Shown one piece after another: positions 21,136 through 32,566 of a DNA stretch of 64,000 nt. The stretch is taken from assembly GCF_963676685.1 (NCBI RefSeq), contig NC_092355.1, positions 67,649,006 through 67,713,005 of the forward strand, in the 5' to 3' direction. Numbering within the stretch: the stretch's first letter is position 1; every line of letters begins with the position of its first letter. The notes under the pieces are model-generated. The model made no database searches and was not told where the DNA came from. It saw only the letters and a program-made list of their open reading frames with translations. The translations under genes were made by a program, and so were the position numbers. The stretch comes from Mytilus edulis (taxonomy: Eukaryota > Mollusca > Bivalvia > Mytilida > Mytilidae).

Positions 21136-21338
21136 CTGTAAATTCAGAAATTATTGCGAAAAATGCGACAGGGTTATATATATAATTGTAGAAATAATTT
21201 AAACTCGCATTTGTAAAATTTTATATGATTTAAACTGGATTTTCTCAATCCGATCAATTGCAAATATTAAAATCGCATTTTAGTCTGAAATAACATTAAA
21301 GCATTAATAAATTCTTGCAATAATTTCTGAATTTACAG
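21136..21338. mobile_element. ~203-bp MITE with ~22-bp inverted repeats
   Basis: The left end CTGTAAATTCAGAAATTATTGC is matched by the right end GCAATAATTTCTGAATTTACAG. The interior has AACTCGCATTTGTAAAATT and a partially mirrored TTGCAAATATTAAAATCGCA. A diverged relative lies in intron 4 near 10283-10420 (CTGTAAATTCAAAATTATC, then TTGCAATAATTTAAACTTGC). Confidence 0.75.
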
Positions 21339-22029
21339 TATTTTAATATTCTGGTATAAGAATTATAGGAATATTCTGAGGAAACCCTTCGAGAGATGTT
21401 GGATTTGGTGTCCATCTCGCCACTCATAATGAGTGTTTGACCAAACCGTGTTCATTAATTGCTGAGTGAGGTTGTTTTGTGGTATAAGTGAACTGTGATG
21501 GCCCTTGATGCTTATATTTTTTATTTGAATGTGCACCCGAAGACTCTGAAAATGGTCCAAGAATTTATAGTTTTTACATTATAACATCTGAAATCTATGA
21601 TGGTCACCAAAACCCAAAACCTAACATGGGATAAGGTAGAAGGTACATGTTATCTTCAAGACTATTTTACACTTGGAATCTGTATTTATAATGGAATTAT
21701 TATTGTTCTTCTGAAAGTGTTACTTTTCCAAGAGAAAGTGCCAATTTCAAATGGATATAAATAGTATGGTATGAATATTGTATAAAAATGCAAACTTGAA
21801 AATATGTGTGTGTCAACAGCTTTCAAAATATTTTATAGATGATTTTTTATCTCTTATTTTTGTAGACAATACATTGATAGCTCTTCATGAAATTTTGAAT
21901 TGTATAATCCATCCAAGATGGCAGCCATTGCTCATTTGTTTTCCCCTAAATTATGTTCTTGCATCTATAGACATATCTGATGGGCATCCCGCCTAAAGTT
22001 TTAATTTTAGTCACCTCTTTTGTAGAAGC

Positions 22030-22180
22030 ATAGGCGGATCCACCAGGGGGGGGGGCGTCTTTCGTGGGGAAAAAATGGTTGATTATATAGGGAATCACTG
22101 AAGCATGACTGGAGCGTCACCCTCCCCCTTTTTAGGTCAGTCAGCGGGCTCCCTTATGAAAAGTTCTGGATCTGCCACTG
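22030..22180. mobile_element. MITE with GGCGGATC ends, copy 2 of the 4303 family
   Basis: Contains CATAGGCGGATCCACCAGGG, GGTTGATTATATAGGGAATC, ACTGAAGCATGACTGGAGCG, GGTCAGTCAGCGG and AAAAGTTCTGGATCTGCCACTG. The order is as in the copy at 4303-4477. The ends have point changes and no exact target duplication is visible. Confidence 0.75.
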
Positions 22181-22899
22181 CTAGCATTGAGTTCATGAAG
22201 TCATTGCTCTGGTTGCTGGTTGGCATTTCATAGTTGACCATAGTTGGTTTGCTGTTCATCATGCAGTGTCTAGAAAGAACAAGATTGGACTACTGTGAGT
22301 TCGAACGATGTGTCAAAGTATGGGTCACAGATCTTTTTGATGACCTTTGTACATTTAAAATCTTATTTTGCAGGTTGAGACTAAAACAAATCGAGATAGC
22401 TTTATTTGACATGAACATTTAATGTCCTAAAAACATGTATACATTAAATGATTGTTAATTGGTATTACGTCATAAAAAAGAAGCAAAATATATCCAAGGG
22501 ATAATCAAACTCATAAGCCAAAATTAAACTTATTATGGCATGACTAAAAACAAAAACAACCAAAAAGATTTAAACAATATACAAAACACAAAACCTATAA
22601 AAAAAGGCTCCACTTTTTCCATGCAGATTAAAGTTGTCTTTTTGACATTGTTTTACATAGTGTATCGTGTTAAATTAATTCGTTCTTGTATTTGTTAATA
22701 TTTTTTTTTATTAAGTTCAGCCATTTTCATTGATATTGACCCACTCCATATGTATGTACCTGTCAAAAATCAGGAACCTGTTGTTCAGTGGTTTTCGTTT
22801 GTTGATGTGGTTCTCGTTTCTCGTTTTTTCTTCTTCTAATTTATTGAACGTTGGTTTTCCTGTTAGAATTGTTTAACATTAGTCATTTCAGGTGTCGAA

Positions 22900-23030
22900 T
22901 CTGGACCTTTATGGCTTGTTGTTGGGTGTGTTGCAAGACTTTATGTTGAAGGCCGTACTTTGACCTATTAGGGGTTCATTTACACATTGATGAAGTGTTG
23001 TGTCATTGGCACTCATACCGTATCTTCTTA
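22900..23030 (-). repeat. Dispersed repeat tail (CATTGGCA-TCATACC-TCTTCTT type), copy 1
   Basis: Contains AAGGCCGTACTTTGACCTAT, GTTGTGTCATTGGCACTCAT and ACCGTATCTTCTTATTTC. The same block occurs at 43160-43262 and, inverted, at 45255-45390 and 46362-46505. Confidence 0.6.
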
Positions 23031-23944
23031 TTTCAATTCAGCAACACAACCCCACAATGAATGGAGTGTTGCGTCATTGGCAATCACTAGATTGAAATGA
23101 AAATGTCATGACTTTTTATCAAAGAATCTGTATTATATTCTGAGATTTAAAAAAAAAAAGGATTGCTTACATGAAAAATTTTAAAAATGTTTCTTTCTTA
23201 ATATTTCATTTTACAGCAGAAAGATCCTTTTGACTATTTGACTCGACAGCTTCACAATTGTATATGACATATTTTTATATCAAAATTTTTTAAATTTTGG
23301 CCTTTCAATTAAAATATGTAATTTTTTGTTAATTTTATTCTTTTCTGACCGCTAGATTCTATATATTTATTATAATGATTTTGTCTTGTATTTATGGTTC
23401 TGTTCTAAACTAAGAGTAATTGCAATAACTGCACATGGGAGTTTGTCCAAAGCTAGTTGCAACTAGTACTGAAATAAATCTTGTACACGTTGTATACTTA
23501 CACATACATCCTGATGTATACAATGAAAGTTTTTGAAAAGTGGTGGTCCGACTGACGGTTTTGAACATCGAAATTTTGCATTAGTTATGAGCAGAACATT
23601 TTCTTCGATGACCACCAAAGAAAAATGATTTTGAAAACTTTCTGATATCTTTGCTTTATACAAAAATAATCCAGTTTGGTTAGTTTAAAAAAAAAATATT
23701 GGATAGACTAAGATGTCCTTTTTGATCAGTCATATATACTCCAGACAAACAGCTTTTTATATAGTATATAGGTGTATAGTGTTGAGTACCCCATAATTTG
23801 TTTCTGAATTCTTGTGCAATTTAAGATTATTCTTAAAAATAAAAAAAATAATGGCGACGTCATCTATTAATGTTGTTGTGTTTCATTGTTTATTTTTCAA
23901 CAAAACGCCGCAGAAAAAGTCCAGCGTCCGATATATTCGTTATA

Positions 23945-24072
23945 CGGTTAACTACTGACCCCCTACGGATCCATAGAGGGTGAATAAAATTCATAGGGGA
24001 CTCGGCCTCCGGCCTCACCCCTATGGATTTTACTCACCCTCTATGGATCCGTATGGAGTCAGTAGCGAACCA
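23945..24072. repeat. Inverted repeat with ~48-bp arms around GGCCTCCGGCC
   Basis: The left arm ACTACTGACCCCCTACGGAT continues to AATTCATAGGGG. The right arm CCCCTATGGATTTTACTCAC continues to CCGTATGGAGTCAGTAGCG. The centre is ACTCGGCCTCCGGCCTCA. It abuts the LINE fragment that starts at about 24060. Confidence 0.7.
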
Positions 24073-24905
24073 TATAACTTATAGTAGGTGGATAAAATGA
24101 AAACTTGTAAGAATCTTTATTTGTTTGAATTTGTTTAAGGTGGTTGGTATGTTTATGTCTTGTTCTACTGTCTGATTTAAAGAGAAGATCTTTAGGGTAG
24201 ATTGCTATGTGTTGGTGTATGATCTTATAGAATACCACTAGTCTTGTTTGTATACGTCTCAATTCTAATGTAGGCCACTGTAGTTGATCAAGCATATTTG
24301 AGACAGATCGGGTATTGTCAGGTATCTATATATATATATATATATATTACATCTATAGCGAGCAGCTCTTCATTGGACCATCTCAATTTGGCTGATTTGA
24401 TTTTTGGTGTGAGGGTCCCAGACGCAAGAGCTGTACTCAAGCTTAGGTCTAACTACAATCTAACTAACTAATGACATGTATGCACTTTCTTTAATTTGTT
24501 TGGATGAAACTTTAAGGTTACGTTTTAGAAAATTAAGTTGTCTATTTGCATTAGCTGTTACATTATTTATGTGTTTATTCCATTTTAGATAAGATTGGAT
24601 GGTTATGCCTAAATATTTTGTAGCTGTTTCAGTTTGGAGGATGTGCCCATGAAGGATGTAGTCATGATTGACTGTTTTCTTTTTTTGTGTAATTCTAAGT
24701 ATCGAGCATTTGTCTGGGTAAAATGACATTAACCAGTCTTTTTCCCATTGTGCCGCTGAATTAAAATCCTGTTGTAGTTTGGATGCATCACCTATGTTTT
24801 TGATGTTTCTATAGATTATGCTGTCAATCTTAAGGTGCTGTGTTGTAAATATTCTGGGAAATCATTTATGTAAATGAGGAATAAGATTGGGCGAGTGGCA
24901 CCCCA
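24059..24905 (-). pseudogene. LINE (non-LTR retrotransposon) reverse-transcriptase C-terminal part, left piece
   Basis: On the minus strand, 24729-24460 reads MSFYPDKCSILRITQKKK, then KYLGITIQSYLKWNKHINN and ANRQLNFLKRNL. The next piece, from about 24340 down, has IEMVQ-RAARYV-type sequence and MLDQLQWPTLELRRIQTRL. These are standard for the end of CR1/Jockey-type reverse transcriptases (WLMSFNPDKC, YLGxxIxxxLxWxxHI, LGWxxLxxRR). At 24860-24900 the frame gives TRPILFLIYINDFPEYLQH, in which a few residues of GVPQGS-LGP are deleted. Frameshifts and stops make it inactive. Its 5' continuation is at 26725-26940, beyond an insertion. Confidence 0.85.
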
Positions 24906-24912
24906 GATGTTA

Positions 24913-26724
24913 GGGGACGACCATTTGATATTCTTAGGGGGGGGGCAGGAGGATTTTGAAAATAAATAACTCAGCCTTAATAATCCAAAAAATAAATGGT
25001 TTGTTTTGTGGTAGTTTGAAAATAAATTACCTGACTTGCAATGTATTGAAAATAAATAACTCAGCAGGTCTAATCGAAAGTATGAGATGGTACCAGATTT
25101 TTTATAAATTCATCTTTTATCCAAAAAAAATAATCGGGAAACACTTCCCAAATCTTTTAATAATAAAAGTATAAATATTATTTAAATATACTTGAAATGT
25201 CTGAAAATTGGTTTCATTTAACTTGAGGTATATTGTCTTAGGAACACTAGAACTTACCTCACTTTTATTACAGGGCCGTAACTACATTGAGGCAAATGCC
25301 TCATGTAGGAAATTTCAAAACCAAACGCTTGTCTCCATATCAAATTGTGTTCACCGTGAGTGCCTTGCAAGAAGCAAGTTCTGTTCTCCCTCAGACGTAG
25401 CCCTTGATTTTTCGGGATCAATGTTTCTTATTTATTGGTCTTTTGTTCATTGATTGCTCTTCTATATTCTGTTAGTGTTGCATTCATTTGTAATTTAGTG
25501 ATTTTGTTATCAACTTGATCATGAGTTTAAAAAGAAAGCTGCCACAGACTTATAAACTATGTGAATTAAATTTTTGCTTTATCATGCATATTGGTCTTTT
25601 GGTGTTGTTCCTACAAATTGAAGTCTTACACTGAATCTGTACATTTTGCTTTGAGACCAAAATATTGTCAAACAAGAATGTGTCCACAGTACACGGATGC
25701 CCCACTCGCACTATCATTTTCTATGTTTAGTGGACCGTGAAATTGGAATAAATTCTCTAATTTGGCATTAAAATTAGAATGATCTTATCAAAGGGACATG
25801 TATACTAAGTTTCAAGTTGATTGGACTTCTACTTCATCAAAAACTACCTATACCAAAAACTTTAACCTGAAATTTGCACTATCATTTTCTATGTTCAGTG
25901 AACCGTACAATTGGGGTCACTACTCTAATTTGGCCGGCATTACAATTAGAAAGATCATATCATAGGGCACATGTATACTAAGTTTCAAGTTGATTGGACT
26001 TCAACTTCATCAAAAATTACCTTGACCAAAAACTTTAACCTGAAGCGGGACAGACGGACGTACGAACGAACGAACAAACGAACGAACGAACGAACGAACG
26101 AACGAACGAACGAACGAACGGACGGACGGACAGACAGACAGACGAACGGACGCACAGACCAGAAAACATAATGCCCCTCTACTATCGTAGGTGGGGCATA
26201 AAAAATATTAAAATAGAACTTGCATTTTCAGATTAAGAAAGGATCTGGGGAACACCCAGAACGCATGATTTTGCATCATTTGTTCTATAGCTTCTTGCGC
26301 CTTCAGCAGTTCCAAAACCCTTAAAAAAAATTCCCTCGCTCCACTCGGCGCAACACTTTTAGATCGAAGAGCTTAGTTACAACCAAACTTAAATACTGTG
26401 TATATATGCAGTACATGTATATGTAGTTAGGAATATAAAAGATTCATTTCTTCAGAGGATGATGATTAATTCTGATTAAATGATACATAATGCCTTGACT
26501 ATACATGTATTATTTATAATAAACAAATATTTAAAAATTGTATGTTTTCGAATAGTATAAGTATAAATAATAAGTCGCTTGCTTTAATGAAAATGAAAAA
26601 TCTTACTTCAATAGTGCCGAAAATAGATAATCTGTTCTCTCAGTTTACAAAAATAAATAACCGATCCAAAACAAATACTCCCCACCCCCCCCCCCCCCCC
26701 CCCCCCCAGAATATGGTCGTCCCC
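24913..26724. mobile_element. 1.8-kb inverted-repeat element inserted in the LINE
   Basis: The left end GGGGACGACCATTTGATATT, with CTTAGGGGGGGGG, mirrors the right end, read inward as GGGGACGACCATATTCTGGGG and a G-run. TTA flanks both sides as a possible 3-bp duplication. Subterminal AAAATAAATAACTCAG-type words recur on the left (three times) and, diverged, on the right. It contains an inverted 'GCCCCAC' repeat at 25674-26203. No transposase recognised; a start at 25256 (CAGGGCCGTAACTACATTGA) suggests another partial insertion. Confidence 0.65.
25674..26203 (-). repeat. 'GCCCCAC' dispersed repeat, copy C (inverted) with CGAA microsatellite
   Basis: The minus-strand order is TATGCCCCACCTACGATAGT, a CGTT-type simple repeat (AACGAACG on + at 26061-26130), then two ~180-bp units with AACTTGAAACTTAGTATACA, ending GATGCCCCACTC on + at about 25700. 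The simple repeat produces a spurious RTNE-repeat reading frame. Confidence 0.75.
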
Positions 26725-26940
26725 TTACCCCAATTTTTTTCTGATTGTTCTCCATCTAGCATGACTGTCTGTGTACGATGGTGTAAAAAAATCACCAATC
26801 CATTCCAAGGTATTATAGTATTTTAATTTGTAAAGTAACCTTTTGTGAGGGACTTTGTCAAAAGCTTTGGCAAAGTCCATCAAAACGATATCAGTTTGTA
26901 TGTTGTTTGATACTTCTTACATGGTAACAGAGCTTGTTAG
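26725..26940 (-). pseudogene. LINE reverse-transcriptase part, right piece (catalytic palm start)
   Basis: On the minus strand, 26895 down to 26735 reads DIVLMDFAKAFDKVPHKRLL then YKLKYYNTLEWIGDFF. D-F-A-K-A-F-D-K-V-P-H is the first catalytic-aspartate block of LINE reverse transcriptases. It belongs upstream of the 24059-24905 piece and is separated from it by the 1.8-kb insertion. Inactive fragment. Confidence 0.85.
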
Positions 26941-26967
26941 TCTTAGCAGAGACACATATATAGATAT

Positions 26968-27513
26968 ATATATACAACTCGTCTAAACATCAACCCAACA
27001 ATGTTAGATCTGTAAATTTGCTTTCGCAAATTTTTTGTTCTTCCCTCGCCGGGATTCGAACCCATGCTACTGAGATATCGTGACCGCAAATCGCCTGCAC
27101 TGTAGCCGTCCCGCTAGACCATAACTTGAAATGAAGCTTTCGCCGGTGGCCGGGTGTTACCTTTCCACGTCAGTTTTAATCTAGCGTCGTACTACAGTAC
27201 ATGCTATATATACTGAGGCTCAGTATATAAGGCATGGAGACGGTTTTTTTTTACAGCCATCAGCTAAATTATCTATAGTAAAGGATTCTACAAATTAATG
27301 TAAGATACAGTCACAGAAAATAATTATATTTATAAGTACGTCTGAGCCAGTGACAACTCTACAACAGATTTATCCATCGGATCACCAACAGTGATGGTGA
27401 TACATGACTACATGTACATTATGTATATACAACTCGTCTAAACATCAACCCAACAATGTTAGATCTGTAAATTTGCTTTCGCAAATTTTTTGTTCTTCCC
27501 TCGCCGGGATTAT
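26968..27513 (-). mobile_element. tRNA-derived SINE (family 2), with an 85-bp direct repeat of its tail
   Basis: The minus strand has an A box TGGTCTAGCGG (plus 27111-27121) and a perfect B box GGTTCGAATCC (plus 27052-27062), 60 bases apart as expected of a tRNA promoter with a long variable region. The tail ACAAAAAATTTGCGAAAGCA and GTTTAGACGAGTTGTATA lies at 26970-27053. The same tail block recurs at 27426-27510, so a second SINE copy is truncated there or the pair are ends of one composite insertion. No intact tRNA fold is claimed. Confidence 0.7.
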
Positions 27514-27639
27514 ATATATATATATATGTCTCTGGTCTTAGTAGGGCGTTGGTCTCAGATTTTTTAAACCTCATGCATCCAATTCATCCAGCCCTCATCT
27601 TCTTCTTCGGAAGACTCAAGTCCACCCCACCCTATTTGC

Positions 27640-27790
27640 AGGGTCACCTCATTAAACATATTCTTTTAGAAATGTTTTAAAAATGCGTATTTATTTTAAT
27701 AAAATATTGAAAATGTGTTAGGGTCACATCATTAAAAAATATACTTTTAGAAATGTTTTAAAACTGCGTATTTATTTTAATAAAATGTGT
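27640..27790. repeat. ~78-bp direct duplication
   Basis: AGGGTCACCTCATTAAACAT with TTTTAGAAATGTTTTAAAAATGCGTATTTATTT at 27640-27712 recurs at 27719-27790 (GGGTCACATCATTAAAAAAT). Tandem duplication, non-coding. Confidence 0.65.
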
Positions 27791-28488
27791 TAGGTTTAAA
27801 TATGTAACTTTGTTTTAGTAAAACAAAAATAATAAGGATAAAAGGTAAAACTTGTATTTTCACTGTACAGATCCTACTGCCATAAGCTTAAACACTAATT
27901 AGATTTTAAAATTCAAAAAATGGATAAAACTTAAAATTAATAAGTTTAAAAAAAGTCAACTAGTTAAACATGTTCAAAGATAAAAATATGTAATAAAATT
28001 TATTTATGTCAGTGATGATAAAAAGTTAACATCAAACGAGGTTTTTCTTTAGATCATGTTTCATTAAAATCTAAAAAAAAATCATTAACTCATGTTGTTT
28101 AAAGATAGAACATTGAGGGTCTTACTGTTTAAAAAAACTGTAAGTTTCCAAATCGATTGAAAGATGATCATTACGTTCGTTTTCTACGTCATTTTTATAT
28201 TTTAATCCATCGTTTAACCGAACCGGAAGTCTTCTCATTCAGCATCTCTCTCATGGCAACGCTCCAGCAGATCTGGACCAAACTCATTAGACTCAATACC
28301 AAACTGAAAAAACTTACATAGTGCCACATATGCAGAAACTGATAGTAAGATTGGAATAACTTCCTTATTTAATAGGAAAAAAACCACAAAAACCAAATCT
28401 TTTGAAAATTGTGTTGTTTGCTTTGTCAGTTCACAGTTGCTGTCTTGGGTGATCTCTACATGTAGTTTCACAAATTATCGTGTTATGG

Positions 28489-30980
28489 GCGTTTTTCAAT
28501 AAAAACGTATTTTCTTGTTCCAGCCACTTAAAAAAAAATATGTTTGATCTTTGCAAGTAATTTTTTGTGCAGTCACAATGGTCAGTACATTGAATTAGAT
28601 TTAACATTTTTAAGCAAAGAAACGTTTATTTTAGAGGGATTGATAAGATATTGACTCCTGAATGGTCCAAAACAACCAAAATGGCATGTCTCTAGACGCT
28701 TGTTAAACATTCATACTCTAAAATATTGTAAAAAAATGAAGAAATAAATGTTATTTTTACTTTACATAAGTTCTTTAATAATTCAAAAGTACAATGTATG
28801 TTCAGAGCCAACATATTTTAATAAACAGCTTTCAATATAGGATTTTTAATTTCAGAAGGGGTGTCCCTCACAAAATGTCCACTACGAAACGAAGTCATTA
28901 AAATTTGCCAATAAACAGTGTTATAAAATCAATGTAATTTTTGTTTTCAAGAGATATAAACATCTAAGGGTCTTACAAAAGAAGTGATATGCTTTTATAA
29001 CGGCAATTAAATTGTTGGTAAGAAAAATTGAGCACATCAAATGGACCAGAGTGATACCGTATTTTTGTTAATGTCCACCACGAAACGGGTCAAATCTCCT
29101 TCAGCATGTTCAGTATCTGGTTTTAAAATGATGAAAAAAATATCAGTGTACAGCTAAATAAATGCTTTGATGAATACAATCAGTCTTGTTACTATTGCAA
29201 TATAGGGATTGTGGGGAAAAAAATAAAACATGCGACAGGGGTTAAAAAATCCACTAGCCCGACCACCGGGACTAGATCATTTACGCCTCGGGCAATTAAA
29301 ATGTGTAATCCGATATGCCCGACGGACTAATAACAAAAAATTCTTGACGTTTCCAAAATGGAAAGTGAAAAATCCCTTTATCACTATTCTGTGTTAGCCA
29401 TTTTGATTCAATTAACTCTTCCGGGATTCCAAGAATTTGAACTGGTTTGTACAGGTCCTGTTGTACATATTTTAAAAATAGAACAAATAACTCTGGCATG
29501 TCTGGGTGGCCTGGTATCATGTGTTGATTGCAATTCTCGTACTTTAAATATCGATTTCTCATACCATGGCTTGGGGTATTGTACATTGCTTATCGTGTCG
29601 AGATTTCCAATTAACGGTATTTGGGGGTATGACGTATTGATTGGTATTGACCTGTCTTGAGCACGAAACCATGCAACAAAATATTTCTTAAAATTTAGTA
29701 CGGGAACCCCAGGAACTTCGTCAGTTTCAACGAAAAACAGTAGATGAAGGGAGTAACGAGGCTGAAAATTCATCCCCCCAAAATGCTAAATACGACAGGA
29801 AAAGCCGCGGAAAAAAAATAATAGTGTCCAGGACAGCAGGGCTGTCAAGTCTTTAGCGCGAGACTCACACATGTTCATGCTTATTTGGCGGCATTTTCCT
29901 TTGATTTATTGTTTTTTTCTCTTTGATCTTTACAATTTAGCAAAAAAACCAAGCATTCACTTCCTGAAAAGTTTGCAGAACTGGGACACAATGATTCTCC
30001 TGGCAAGGTTGGCTGTTGCTGATGAAAAAAACAGACAATGCTCTGTGAATATTGCCGTTAGTTGCCCCAAGCACGCCAATAAAAAGTCTGCTTTGAATGT
30101 GGGAACAACTAAGTTAGGTTAAGCACCAAAAGAATAAATAACAGATCAACAAAAATTATCAAATATAGTGTATAATGTCTCCTTCAAAACAAAGGACACC
30201 CACTTTGTATTATGCAGCAAACTCTTGATTTTTAAGGCATACTAGGGCTAGCAGGTCAGTTTTGATGGACTAGCAGTTCTTCCAACAGGGCTAGTAAAGT
30301 CCTGCTGCCAATAAGTCCTGGGCTAGTTGGCTGTAACAAAAATTTTTAACCCCTGATGCGAATATGTCCCCTATTCCCCTACGAAACGGTCCCCTACTAA
30401 ACAAGTAGGGGAGAAAAACGTTTCGTAGTGGACACAACCACTACCATGCAGTCTTTTTTTAATCTTTTTTCAATTATATTCGTTCAAAACAAATAACAAG
30501 GGTTAGTTTCATGTAATTTTTATTATGTTTTTATTAACATATAATAGAGTTGATGTCAACTACGAAACTTTTTGTCCACTATGAAACGGTTTTGTCCACT
30601 ACGTAACACATCAAAATGTCCACTACGTAACATGAGTTGTACCTTCATATGTGAAGTACTGTCTAATCTTTAATGATAAAAATGGTTTTCCAATTCAGAA
30701 AAAAATGAGATTTTTCTAGTATTTAAAGTAAACAAACTGGAATGTCTATAGGAAACATTTAAAATTGCAAAAAATATGTGTGTTTAGAAGAAGTTTAGTA
30801 GGGGACTTTTGTACGAAACAGTAAATAATATCATTTTAAAGAATATTTAAGATTGCACTTTTTGTTTACAAACAGGTCTATAATAGAGGTATTCAAAATA
30901 ACTCTTGAAATTAAATTTTAGACAAGTTGATTTTCCATTTTTTTTAAGGTCTGAAAGTTACGCTTTTATTGAAAAACGCC
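28489..30980. mobile_element. 2.5-kb inverted-repeat element rich in a GTCCACTACGAAACG motif
   Basis: The left end GGCGTTTTTCAATAAAAACG mirrors the right end, read inward as GGCGTTTTTCAATAAAAGCG (a TA then follows both). Inside, GTCCACTACGAAACG or close variants occur at 28876, 29073, 30376, 30419 (inverted), 30555, 30574, 30594 and 30618. The block is interrupted by the separate element at 29236-30355. No protein-coding region was recognised. Confidence 0.6.
29236..30355. mobile_element. 1.1-kb element, CAGGGGTTAAAAA ends, 6-bp target duplication ATGCGA
   Basis: The left end CAGGGGTTAAAAA and right end TTTTTAACCCCTG are perfect 13-bp inverted repeats. ATGCGA sits on both sides (29230-29235 and 30356-30361). 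Subterminal ACTAGCCCG / GGGCTAGT words recall the CAGTCTGCAC MITEs. Open frames of 96, 100 and 121 codons (29296-29773) overlap on both strands and one of 83 codons lies at 29871-30122; none is recognised as a transposase. CAG..CTG ends suggest a hAT-related group, but hAT usually gives 8 bp. Confidence 0.75.
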
Positions 30981-31524
30981 TTTATACTTTTAATCTATAC
31001 AGTGATATACAATAGATTTATACTAAACACAAACCTTTAACCTAGCTTTAAAAAAAACCAGAACCCACTAAAATAAACTAGTGTATCAAGGCTTTTGATG
31101 CATGGAGTAACATCCTTTTTGAAGTTTTAATTCATAATGGCATTATTTAATTGTGGAACATAAACCTATTGGCTATAACTCAAATCATGTCTATCAGCGG
31201 ATAGAATAAAAAAGAATAGAACTTTCAGAATATTGTCATTCTGCAGAATGTAATCATCCACTAATGTATAAAATTTTTACATTTATAATTACAAGGACCA
31301 CATTATAATGTTATAAATTTATTATTGTGTAAACAGAAGAAGTTAATTATTGTTTCTTTGAACTTAAAACTATCTGATTTGATTTTTTAAAATTTTAACA
31401 CATATATGTTTTCTGACATATTTTTTTTAATTTAAAAATATTTTTTTTCTTAATTTTTAAATTATTTAAAAAAAAATTTTCTAGTTCCAATGATACCTAA
31501 AATTTCATATAAGTATTATTATTG

Positions 31525-31815
31525 TATAGCAATATAATATTTCCCACAGAAAGTAACCAAAAGTTAGCGTGCAATAAATTCTAATATTGCACTAGTGCAA
31601 TAAATCTTCAAAATTCATGACGTCATTAACAACAAAATCTTAGTTTAAACCAATTTTTCATTTTAAATATTATATTGCTATACAATAAAAGGGTTATTGC
31701 ATGAATATTGGGGAATATTGTCCCTCGTAGAACATATATTGCACTCGCAAGCTCGTGCAATATAAAATTCTACTGGGGACAATGTTCCCCAATATTCACG
31801 CAATAACCCTATAGT
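31525..31815 (-). repeat. Dispersed repeat with TATTGCACTAGTGCAATA palindrome, copy 2 (inverted), plus hairpin end
   Basis: Inverted copy of 5083-5400: TTTCCCACAGAAAGTAACCA, TATTGCACTAGTGCAATA, CATGACGTCATTAAC and GGGTTATTGCATGAATATTG. Its right end (31686-31812) folds back: GGGTTATTGCATGAATATTG against CAATATTCACGCAATAACCC, around TATATTGCACTCGCAAGCTC. Confidence 0.7.
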
Positions 31816-31819
31816 ATAG

Positions 31820-32531
31820 ACAAATTGACCACTTTTAGAGTCACTAATGAATGGAGAGCCTTCAAAATATGACATCAACCATCAAAACTGTTTATTTTAC
31901 CCTATATCATGTATATTAAAAGGTTTGATTGAACTTATACAGAACATTAACATTATTAAATGCAGATCTATCTATTAACAAAACGTCTATGAAATTTTTA
32001 TCGCTAAATCAAATCTAATTGTCAATGATGTAAATAATCCAATTTGATTTGAATGACATTTGTTGAGGCATACAAACGATTTTACATGTTTACATATTGT
32101 CTGGACGTTAATAGTATTGATTTTAGAATTATCACCTAAATAAAAATAGTTATAAAATCAACTCATCCTCTGTGTTTATCTGACAGGTAAAAATTAACCT
32201 CCTTAAAAGTTCGGTGATTGTTAAGATCAATATTCAGATTCAAGGTAAAAAAAAGAAAATTCACCTGTTTAAAAAGTTACTGTTCATTAAGTCAGAAACT
32301 ACCGTTCGGTTGTTATAATGTTTTTCTTGAGTAAGCTTAACTAAGTTAATTATCGTAGTTGAACAGTGAATGGAAATAAAATCACAGTTTAAAATGATAT
32401 AATTGCCTCATGGCTTAAATGGAGTGATTACAACGCAGTGTCAATCTTTGCTTTGTTTATCTTGCAGCGGAATAAATAGAATAAAACTGACCAGTCCAAA
32501 AGATTCACGTAGCATGGCGAGGGGTTAGAGA
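31820..32531. other. Non-coding, upstream of the tentative third gene
   Basis: AT-rich DNA without recognised exon or repeat. The last ~80 bases (GCAGCGGAATAAATAGAATA, ACTGACCAGTCC) could be a promoter/5' UTR of the exon at 32532, but no defined element is seen. Confidence 0.3.
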
Positions 32532-32566
32532 ATGAATCCGCGTGTGTCAAAACAACGTAAGAAAAG
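32532..32566 (+). CDS. Tentative first coding exon of an unknown gene
   Basis: An ATG opens MNPRVSKQRKK plus two bases of the next codon, followed by the donor GTAGGC at 32567. Basic, short N-termini like this are common in first exons. The two overhanging bases (AG) join in frame to the exon at 48355, giving R then PGITFPDG. That frame agreement is the main evidence; the implied intron is 15.8 kb and includes the satellite arrays. No homologue is recognised. Chance agreement is one in three, so this is tentative. Confidence 0.3.

Noticed and set aside
25971..26171. Frame with RTNERTNER repeats
   Set aside because: Translation of a CGAA microsatellite inside the GCCCCAC repeat.
27048..27125. 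Functional tRNA gene on the minus strand
   Set aside because: A and B boxes are good, but the acceptor arm does not pair and the sequence continues into a SINE tail; called a SINE.
29296..30122. Open frames of 83-121 codons inside the 1.1-kb element
   Set aside because: They overlap on opposite strands, show no transposase motif and no splice context; kept only as part of the element description.
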